NCBI GenBank assembly: GCA_031279305.1
Contig: JAITIS010000097.1
Coordinates: 1 to 26,819 of the forward strand
Direction: 5' to 3'
Source of the DNA: Candidatus Margulisiibacteriota bacterium
GTDB taxonomy: Bacteria; Margulisbacteria; Termititenacia; Termititenacales; Termititenacaceae
DNA length: 26,819 nucleotides
Both the position numbers and the translations under genes were made by a program. The notes below the pieces were generated by a model, which was not told the origin of the DNA, made no database searches, and saw nothing but the letters and a program-made list of their open reading frames with translations. Positions 1 through 5,785 of the stretch are shown piece after piece. Positions within the stretch are counted from its first letter, which is position 1; the number at the start of each line of letters is the position of its first letter.

Positions 1-191
1 ACATCAGCCGCGACTGCAACTCGCACGAGCTGATCAAACAGGCGGTGAAAAAAGTCCTGCCGGCGGAATTTATGGCGCAAAAAATATTTTTTGCGCCGGA
101 AGGCCGCTGCAGCGAACATTTATGCTGGGATTATTCCGCGGCGCCGAAAATGCCGGAATATGCCGCGTCTGCCGCCGCGCTTGAGCGGTGA
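1..191 (+). CDS. 3' end of an unidentified protein (partial)
   Basis: An open frame enters from the left edge (codons in phase with base 3) and ends at TGA 189-191, giving 62 C-terminal residues. The peptide begins ISRDCNSHEL, contains a short Cys-rich stretch (GRCSEHLCWDY), and ends in an alanine-rich tail. Codon use (GCG, CGC, CTG) matches the certain genes nearby, which is the main reason to call it coding. The family is not recognised. It converges with the minus-strand gene that ends at 197, leaving five bases between the two stops and no visible terminator. Confidence 0.5.
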   Translation, partial: ISRDCNSHELIKQAVKKVLPAEFMAQKIFFAPEGRCSEHLCWDYSAAPKMPEYAASAAALER

Positions 192-196
192 GCCGA

Positions 197-565
197 TTAT
201 TCTTTCTCGACGGTGTCTATATACATAGAGCCAACACAAATAGGACATTCTGCTCCGGCTGAATGCGCTCCGGCAATTATTCCTGCGGAAGACTTTGGCG
301 CTGGAGTATAAAAAACTGCTGTCTGCGGCGTCTTGCCCAAAACCATCCGCCGGAGATAAGCCTCCGCTTCCTGCGCAGAACTGCCGGTAAACTTGCTGTC
401 TGCTATTTCGGACACTCTGTCCGCCGCGGCAAGCATTTCTTCATCGGTGTCGATTATGCCGTTGCCGGTCTTGGCTTTGTCCGCGCTGGCTGTCGTGTCC
501 GCCTGTCGGAGGGCAGCCTGATGCCTTGTTGCTGCATTAGAGATGCTGATTTTTAATTCACTCAT
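197..565 (-). CDS. Small EF-hand-like repeat protein (paralogue of the next gene)
   Basis: This 122-residue protein starts MSELKISISNAA and is preceded by a good ribosome site (AAGGAG, 7 bases before ATG 565). It carries one copy of a module shared with the neighbour at 655-1212: a leading helix (ALRQAD), a loop KTGNGIIDTDEE resembling the second half of an EF-hand or dockerin Ca2+ loop, then a helix and the motif KFTGSSAQEAEAYLR. The C-terminal 40 residues differ from the neighbour and include a CPIC pair. There is no signal peptide or membrane segment. Calcium binding is an inference only: the first ligand positions of this copy are weak. The overlapping + strand frame at 263-556 is rejected because this strand has the ribosome site and the paralogue. 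Confidence 0.75.
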   Translation of the reverse strand: MSELKISISNAATRHQAALRQADTTASADKAKTGNGIIDTDEEMLAAADRVSEIADSKFTGSSAQEAEAYLRRMVLGKTPQTAVFYTPAPKSSAGIIAGAHSAGAECPICVGSMYIDTVEKE

Positions 566-654
566 AACTTATTCTCCTTTATTTTTGCGTATTGACAGTG
601 TATTTTGACGCTTGGCATCCTTACTGTTTATTTCAGCGTAATGCGGGAGGGCTA

Positions 655-1212
655 TCATTTAAGAAAAGGAGAGTAGCGAAGAGCATACCTGCTGGCAGCC
701 GTTGCCTCTTCGGAAAAAGCGGCGTCACCAAAAATTTCCTTTCGGAGGGCACACTCGGCTTTTCGTAACAGAAAAGCATAACCAAACGCCGTCATATTAA
801 GAAAGTTGGCTGTCTGCGGATTTGTTTCCAAAAAACTGCGCGTCGCGGCAAATATTTCTGCTTCCGTGTCTATCAAGCCGTTGTTGCTGTTCTCTCCGGT
901 TCCGGAGTCCGCCCGTTTTAGCATTTCTTGATATTGTTCCGGCGCATTGGCAATAACCAGTGGCGGCACAGCGGATTTGCTCAAAACTTCAGCCCTGAGA
1001 TACTCCTCCGCTTCCTGCGCGGAATTCCCGCCAAATTTAGCGCCGGCAACTTTCGAGACAGCCTTAGCCGCGCGCAAAATTTCCGCTTCTCCATCGATAT
1101 AGCCATTGCTGTTGCTGTCTTTTGCTCCAATATAGACGCCTCTGTCCGCTTTTCTCAAGGCCGGCCTGTATTGTTCCGGCGCGCGGGAGATATTAAACAT
1201 AAATTCACTCAT
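655..1212 (-). CDS. EF-hand-like tandem-repeat protein
   Basis: This 185-residue protein starts MSEFMFNISRAPEQY, with AAGGAG before ATG 1212. It holds two copies of a module of about 75 residues. Copy 1 (residues 8-79) has APEQYRPALRKAD, the loop D32-x-N34-x-N36-G37-x-I39-D40-x-E42-A-E44, then KFGGNSAQEAEEYLR. Copy 2 (about 86-150) has APEQYQEMLKRAD and ENSNNGLIDTEAE but a diverged second half. The loop resembles the DxNxNGxI core of EF-hands; the acidic residue expected at loop position 12 falls at 11 and 13, so binding is uncertain. No signal peptide is seen. It lies upstream of the single-copy paralogue at 197-565 and downstream of a strong promoter (1298-1327). The function is unknown. 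Confidence 0.8.
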   Translation of the reverse strand: MSEFMFNISRAPEQYRPALRKADRGVYIGAKDSNSNGYIDGEAEILRAAKAVSKVAGAKFGGNSAQEAEEYLRAEVLSKSAVPPLVIANAPEQYQEMLKRADSGTGENSNNGLIDTEAEIFAATRSFLETNPQTANFLNMTAFGYAFLLRKAECALRKEIFGDAAFSEEATAASRYALRYSPFLK

Positions 1213-1297
1213 AATTTTTCTCCTTTAGTTATCTTATTGTTTTCATTAGCGCGGGGCTTTAACGCATAACCTCCTTGTCATTTATTTCAGCGCAGGG

Positions 1298-1327
1298 ATT
1301 ATCACATTTAATGCAATTAAATGTCAA
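1298..1327 (-). promoter_or_regulatory. Sigma70-type promoter for the EF-hand-like genes
   Basis: On the minus strand TTGACA (1327-1322) is followed after 18 bases by GATAAT (1303-1298), preceded by TG in the extended -10 position (TGTGATAAT). Transcription would begin near 1291, leaving a leader of about 78 bases before ATG 1212. This leader also contains an AAGGAGG 40-odd bases upstream of the real start with no proper gene behind it. Confidence 0.7.
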
Positions 1328-1342
1328 TATCAATATCAATAT
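1325..1342. repeat. Three tandem CAATAT hexamers next to the -35 box
   Basis: The + strand reads CAATAT three times in succession. The first copy overlaps the -35 box of the minus-strand promoter, so on the transcribed strand the run is ATATTG x3 ending in TTGACA. It could act as an AT-rich upstream promoter element, and hexamer slippage could vary it. Confidence 0.8.
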
Positions 1343-1370
1343 TTGCTGTCTTTATATCGTCGTCGCGGAG

Positions 1371-1871
1371 TTATTGCGGATTTTGAAGGCGCGGGATCTC
1401 AAAAGCCCCTATTTTTAACAAGTTGCTTAGAAATTTCAATATTTCGGTAAAACTCTGGACAATCTGGCTGTCCGACTGCTCGATTTTCCGGCTTAGCTCT
1501 GCCAGCAGCTCCGGTCGTTCCTCTGGCGCGGCCTGTTCATATTGGGCATCATATTCGACCACATACATTTTTAGCTCGTGCGACGCTTTGCGGAAAAGCC
1601 CTATCAATCTAGCCATTTCATTGATTAGCTGCGGACTGTTGTCGCCTTTGGCGCGGCAGTACAGATCATACAACAGGAGCATTACCCGGTCATAAGCGCC
1701 GTTGCCGTGAAAAAAGAAATACAGGCAGCAAGCGTCCTGGAGACAATTCGTTTTCAGTTCCCGGATAATTTCTGCTAATTTTACCGTAAAGATGGCCAGC
1801 CGCTGGTATTCTTTGTCTGATACACCGCGCCGGATAGACCGCGGCTGTTCCGCTAATATTTTGGTTTGCAT
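1371..1871 (-). CDS. Unidentified mostly helical cytosolic protein
   Basis: This is a 166-residue protein when started at MQTKILAEQ (ATG 1871). An upstream ATG at 1877 would add two residues, but TATAAA at 1885-1880 is only two bases from it and eight bases from 1871, so 1871 suits a leaderless transcript better. The protein is rich in predicted helix: IFTVKLAEIIRELKTN, a middle LINEMARLIGLF segment, and a C-terminal IVQSFTEILKFLSNLLK. It has three cysteines near residues 44-50 and 72. No known domain, signal peptide or membrane segment is recognised. It is divergent from recF with back-to-back promoters and lies upstream of the EF-hand-like genes, which have their own promoter. Confidence 0.7.
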   Translation of the reverse strand: MQTKILAEQPRSIRRGVSDKEYQRLAIFTVKLAEIIRELKTNCLQDACCLYFFFHGNGAYDRVMLLLYDLYCRAKGDNSPQLINEMARLIGLFRKASHELKMYVVEYDAQYEQAAPEERPELLAELSRKIEQSDSQIVQSFTEILKFLSNLLKIGAFEIPRLQNPQ

Positions 1872-1879
1872 AAACATTT

Positions 1880-1885
1880 TTATAT
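1880..1885 (-). promoter_or_regulatory. -10 box of the 1371-1871 gene (leaderless type)
   Basis: The minus strand reads TATAAA at 1885-1880, eight bases before ATG 1871. No good -35 match lies at the usual distance, and no Shine-Dalgarno sequence fits between, so the message probably begins at or next to the start codon. Confidence 0.45.
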
Positions 1886-1889
1886 CGTT

Positions 1890-1921
1890 AATTCCGCGGT
1901 GCTGTTGCGGAATTTTTCCGC
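1890..1921. promoter_or_regulatory. Dyad between divergent promoters
   Basis: AATTCCGC (1890-1897) and GCGGAATT (1907-1914) form a perfect 8-base inverted repeat with a 9-base centre. The second arm can also pair with TTCCGC (1916-1921). The dyad covers the -35 regions of both the minus-strand promoter at 1880-1885 and the recF promoter at 1922-1927, neither of which has a consensus -35. It lies outside both predicted transcripts, so a protein-binding operator is more likely than an RNA hairpin. Confidence 0.5.
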
Positions 1922-1927
1922 TATAAT
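1922..1927 (+). promoter_or_regulatory. -10 box of recF (leaderless type)
   Basis: A perfect TATAAT lies nine bases before the recF ATG at 1937. Initiation at the normal distance would put the RNA start within about three bases of the ATG, and there is no ribosome site. The -35 region is poor and is occupied by the dyad. Confidence 0.6.
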
Positions 1928-1936
1928 AACATACTT

Positions 1937-3031
1937 ATGAAAATTGTCCGGTTATGGCTTGTAAATTTCCGCAATTATGAAAACGCTGTTATTGAATTTG
2001 CCGGACATAATCTGCTCGTGGGGCTAAACGGCGCGGGCAAAACGAATATTCTGGAAGCGATCGATATTCTGGCCACCAGCCGCTCGCGCATCGCCAAAGG
2101 CTTAAACAAGTGCATACGCCGCGGCCAGTCTGGTTTTGCGCTCAATGGAGTTTTTGCCTCTCCGCCGGCGGGTGAATTGACCATCGCTTTCCGCCAGGAG
2201 CGCGGCGCGGCGCGGACGATCAAGATCAATGACGAAATTCTGGCGCGCTCCTCGGAGCTGATCGGCCGGGTGAACAGCGTGATTTTTCTGCCCGGCGATC
2301 TGGAGCTGGTGCAGGGGCCGCCGGCGGCGCGCCGCAAATATCTGGACATCCTTATCTCCCAGACCGAGCGGGAATATTACGCCGACCTGCAAAATTATAC
2401 CCGCGCGCTGAAGCAGAGAAATGAATTATTCAAAAATTTGCGTTCTCCGGGGCTGCCGGATACTGCCCGTAACCGGGCTGTCGGAGTCTGGGACGAACAG
2501 CTGGCGGAATACGCCGGGCGCCTGATGCTTAAGCGCCGGGAGTATCTGGATTTTTTCGCGCGCGAAACAGCGGGGCTTTACAGCGCCTTGGGGTTTGCCG
2601 GCGCGGTGGCGGTGCGCTACAAGACGGATGTCGCGCCGGATAAAAGCCAAAACTTGGAGCGCTTGGCTTCCTCGCGCGCGGAAGATCTGCGCTTCGGACG
2701 CACCCACTGGGGCGCGCACGCCGATGACTTTGAATTCTGGCTGGATGACAGCAAGGCCGCGGAATTTTGCTCGCAGGGCCAGCGGCGTCTGCTGGCCATT
2801 GCCTTCAAATGCGCCGAGGCTAAAATCAAAACGGAAAAACTAAATGATCCGCCGGTGGTGCTGGTGGACGATGTTCTGCTGGAACTGGACGCAGAGCGGT
2901 TCAATCAGGTGATTACGGCCATAGCGCCGCAGAGCCAGAAAATTTTTACCGTGACGGACACCGGCCGTTTTGCGGCCGGCCTGCTGGATAAATTGAAAAT
3001 CATCAAAATAACGCAGGGAAAAATACTTTAA
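1937..3031 (+). CDS. recF: DNA replication/repair protein RecF
   Basis: RecF is an SMC-like ATPase that binds gapped DNA and helps load RecA through RecFOR. At 364 residues it has normal family length. The Walker A motif GLNGAGKTN spans 29-37, the ABC-type signature SQGQRRLLAIAF begins at S279, and the Walker B is VLVDDVLLELD with acidic residues D311 and D312. The N-terminus (MKIVRLWLVNFRNY) is typical, supporting ATG 1937. The TAA stop overlaps the ATG of the next gene by one base, so the two are translationally coupled. It heads a recF-dciA-gyrB-gyrA block, a layout seen in many bacteria near the origin; dnaA and dnaN are not in the window. Confidence 0.97.
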   Translation: MKIVRLWLVNFRNYENAVIEFAGHNLLVGLNGAGKTNILEAIDILATSRSRIAKGLNKCIRRGQSGFALNGVFASPPAGELTIAFRQERGAARTIKINDEILARSSELIGRVNSVIFLPGDLELVQGPPAARRKYLDILISQTEREYYADLQNYTRALKQRNELFKNLRSPGLPDTARNRAVGVWDEQLAEYAGRLMLKRREYLDFFARETAGLYSALGFAGAVAVRYKTDVAPDKSQNLERLASSRAEDLRFGRTHWGAHADDFEFWLDDSKAAEFCSQGQRRLLAIAFKCAEAKIKTEKLNDPPVVLVDDVLLELDAERFNQVITAIAPQSQKIFTVTDTGRFAAGLLDKLKIIKITQGKIL

Positions 3032-3768
3032 TGGAAAGTCTGGGTGATATTCTTAAACAGCTATGCCGGACGAATTACCGCCTGCGGGACGCGCTGTGTC
3101 TGGAAAAACTTCAAAAACTCTGGCCGCGGGTGGCGGACGAACCGCTGGCCGCTAAAGCGACGGTTCAAAATTACCGGAACAAGATCCTTTTTTTGACGGC
3201 CAGTTCTTCAGTCTGGGCGCAGCAGCTGGGGTTTTTTAAGCGGTTGATCATCGAGAAATATAAAAAACTGGAGCCGGATATTGTCATAAAAGACGTCCGG
3301 GTTAAAAGCGCCGGCTTTGTCGCTCCCCCGGCGCAGGTTAAAATTGCGGTCAAAACGCTGGATGACCGCCGGATCTGCCCGTCCTGCGGCCGGCGCTTCG
3401 AAGGAACGGAAACAGAGTGTGTTTTTTGCCGCAATAAAAAACAGAATATTTTGGAGCAGCGGATCAGCAAATATCTGGAGGATACGCCTTGGGTCAGATA
3501 CGCGCAGGCTAGGGTAGATCTGCCGGATGTCCGAGAAAAAGATTTTTCCGCGGTCAGACGCCGGCTGGAACACCAGACGCTGGATGCCCTGCGCCGGCTG
3601 TATTTTGAGTTTTATCAACAGCCTTTGCCCAAGCGTTCACGTCCGCTGGCGGAGCAGCTGGCCTCCCGTTACATAATGCTTAAAACCGGCTTAACACCGG
3701 ATAAAATAGATGATAATATAATCTCTGGTCAATTAAGCCGTAAATTACACAAATTCATCTACGGTTAA
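3031..3768 (+). CDS. dciA: DciA/DUF721-type helicase-loader protein with zinc ribbon
   Basis: This 245-residue protein begins with a DUF721/DciA domain (about residues 1-100), recognisable from CLEKLQKLWPRVADEPLAAKA and from LFLTASSSVWAQQLGFFKR. DciA interacts with the replicative helicase DnaB in bacteria lacking DnaC or DnaI. After it comes a zinc-ribbon pattern C116-x2-C119-x10-C130-x2-C133, then a charged helical extension of about 110 residues that I do not recognise. Its place between recF and gyrB is a classical DUF721 position. The ATG overlaps the recF stop. The assignment of the N-terminal domain is good; the role of the C-terminal half is unknown. Confidence 0.8.
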   Translation: MESLGDILKQLCRTNYRLRDALCLEKLQKLWPRVADEPLAAKATVQNYRNKILFLTASSSVWAQQLGFFKRLIIEKYKKLEPDIVIKDVRVKSAGFVAPPAQVKIAVKTLDDRRICPSCGRRFEGTETECVFCRNKKQNILEQRISKYLEDTPWVRYAQARVDLPDVREKDFSAVRRRLEHQTLDALRRLYFEFYQQPLPKRSRPLAEQLASRYIMLKTGLTPDKIDDNIISGQLSRKLHKFIYG

Positions 3769-3781
3769 ACAGGGGGCGGCG

Positions 3782-5776
3782 GTGGAGCACAAGTACGATG
3801 CGTCCAGCATTAAGGTATTAGAGGGTTTAGAGGCGGTCAGACAGCGGCCGGGTATGTATATCGGCTCCACCGACCGTTACGGCCTGCATCATCTGGTCTA
3901 TGAGATCGTCGATAATTCCGTGGACGAGGCGCTGGCCGGCTGTTGCACGGAAATAGAGGTCGCTCTGGAAAAAGATGGCTCCTGCGCGGTGCGCGACAAT
4001 GGCCGCGGCATTCCGATCGGCATACACGCCAAAACCAAACTGCCCGCCGTGGAAGTGGTGCTGACCACTCTGCACGCCGGCGGTAAATTTGACAAACAGG
4101 GCTACAAAGTGTCCGGCGGACTGCACGGCGTCGGCGCTTCGGTAGTAAACGCGCTGTCCGCGACTTTTGAGATCGAAGTGCGCCGCGACCGGAAAATTTA
4201 CCAAAATTCTTATCACCGTGGCGTCCCGGTCAAAAAACTCGGCGAGCTTAAAGACGAGCCGAAACAAAAGGCGACCGGCACCTATATCCGTTTTTATCCC
4301 GATGACGAAATATTTGAAACTCTGGAATTTAGCTTTGACACGCTGGCCGTGCGTTTCAAAGAAACCGCCTACTTAAATAAAGGCTTGAAAATTATTTTTA
4401 ACGATAAGCGCGAGAAAACCGCCAAGCAGGAAATTTATTGTTTTGCGGGCGGCATAGTTGAGTACATCGAGCATATCGATGAGAACAAAGAATCGCTTTT
4501 TCGCAAGCCGCTGTATATTCACAAAGCACAGGACGGCGTGGACGTGGAAGTCGCGCTGCATTACTGCAAAGATTATTATGACGAGACTATGCTGACTTTT
4601 GTGAACAATATCCGCACGCGCGAGGGCGGCACTCATTTGTCCGGTTTCCGCACGGCGCTGACCCGCTCCATCAATAATTTTGCCAAAAAATACGATCTCC
4701 TCAATCTGAAAAAAGAGGAGTTTTTTACCGGCAACGACGTGCGCGAGGGGCTGACGGCCATCGTTTCGGTCAAAGTGCCCAATCCGCAGTTCGAGGGGCA
4801 GACTAAATCCAAGCTGGGCAACAGCGAGGTCAAAGGCATTGTCGACAGCGTGACCGACGCCGGCCTGACCGATGCCTTTGAGGCCAATCCCGCGGTGGGG
4901 AAAGCGATAGTCAATAAATGCCTGATCGCCCAGCGGGTGCGCAACGCCACGCGCAACGCGCAGGAGCTGGCCCGCCGCAAATCCGCGCTGGAAGGCTCGT
5001 CCCTGCCCGGCAAGCTGGCCGACTGCATCAACCGCGACGCTTCAAAATGCGAGGTGTACATAGTAGAGGGCGACTCCGCCGGCGGCTCCGCCAAACAGGG
5101 ACGCGACCGTAATTTTCAGGCGATCCTGCCTCTGCGCGGCAAGATCCTCAATGTCGAAAAAGTGCGGCTGGATAAGGTGCTGGAAAACGAGGAGCTAAAA
5201 AATATGATCTCGGCGATCGGCCCGGAGGTTTTTGACAAGCTGGCCGCGCGCGGCGAGGAATCCGAGGAGGAAGAAGAAGCCACGCCTGAAGCGGCGACGC
5301 AGTCGGAGATCGAGAGGGTTTTGCAGTTTTTGCGTTATCATAAAATTATTATTATGACGGATGCCGATGTGGACGGCGCGCATATCCGCACCCTGCTTTT
5401 GACTTTTTTTTACCGCTACGCCAAAAAAGTCATCGAGGCCGGCTGTCTCTATGCCGCCCAGCCGCCGCTGTATCTGGTCAAAAAAGGCAAACAATTGCAG
5501 TACGCTTATTCCGATGAAGAAAAAGACAAAATCGTCGCTTCTTTTGGCAAAGACACAGGATTGGGCATACAGCGTTACAAAGGCTTGGGCGAGATGAATC
5601 CAGAGCAGCTCTGGTCGACGACGATGGACCCCGCCAACCGTATATTGCTGCAGGTTAAAATGGAGGACGCGGTGCGCGCCGACGAAGTGTTTTCTATGTT
5701 GATGGGATCGGAAGTGGAGCCGCGCAAAAAATTCATTCAGGAGCGCGCCAATAGCGTGAAATGGCTGGATATATAA
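3782..5776 (+). CDS. gyrB: DNA gyrase subunit B
   Basis: GyrB is the ATPase subunit of type II topoisomerase that introduces negative supercoils together with GyrA. At 664 residues it is the short form without the enterobacterial insertion. It shows the GHKL elements DNSVDEALAG, DNGRGIP and GGLHGVGASVVNALS, then the TOPRIM domain with EGDSAGGSAKQGRDR (catalytic E429) and TDADVDG (D527, D529, D531), and the C-terminal GLGEMNPEQLW. The start is GTG 3782, supported by the family N-terminus (ASSIKVLEGLEAVRQRPGMYIG) and a G-rich ribosome site. An acidic stretch, E492-E499, and about 25 residues in total appear inserted just before the DADVD strand. Confidence 0.97.
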   Translation: MEHKYDASSIKVLEGLEAVRQRPGMYIGSTDRYGLHHLVYEIVDNSVDEALAGCCTEIEVALEKDGSCAVRDNGRGIPIGIHAKTKLPAVEVVLTTLHAGGKFDKQGYKVSGGLHGVGASVVNALSATFEIEVRRDRKIYQNSYHRGVPVKKLGELKDEPKQKATGTYIRFYPDDEIFETLEFSFDTLAVRFKETAYLNKGLKIIFNDKREKTAKQEIYCFAGGIVEYIEHIDENKESLFRKPLYIHKAQDGVDVEVALHYCKDYYDETMLTFVNNIRTREGGTHLSGFRTALTRSINNFAKKYDLLNLKKEEFFTGNDVREGLTAIVSVKVPNPQFEGQTKSKLGNSEVKGIVDSVTDAGLTDAFEANPAVGKAIVNKCLIAQRVRNATRNAQELARRKSALEGSSLPGKLADCINRDASKCEVYIVEGDSAGGSAKQGRDRNFQAILPLRGKILNVEKVRLDKVLENEELKNMISAIGPEVFDKLAARGEESEEEEEATPEAATQSEIERVLQFLRYHKIIIMTDADVDGAHIRTLLLTFFYRYAKKVIEAGCLYAAQPPLYLVKKGKQLQYAYSDEEKDKIVASFGKDTGLGIQRYKGLGEMNPEQLWSTTMDPANRILLQVKMEDAVRADEVFSMLMGSEVEPRKKFIQERANSVKWLDI

Positions 5777-5785
5777 GGAGCATAA

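Noticed and set aside
263..556. Open frame on the + strand opposite the small EF-hand-like gene
   Set aside because: It has no ribosome site and no homology, and the minus-strand gene has both a ribosome site and a paralogue.
1212..1277. Micro-frames (ATG CGT TAA and similar) behind AAGGAGG in the leader of the EF-hand-like gene
   Set aside because: Spacing of only two bases between the AAGGAGG and the ATG is too short, and the paralogous leader does not keep the codons.
1890..1917. Inverted repeat followed by five T's as a + strand terminator
   Set aside because: No + strand transcript enters this region; it lies between two outward-facing promoters, so an operator role is more likely.
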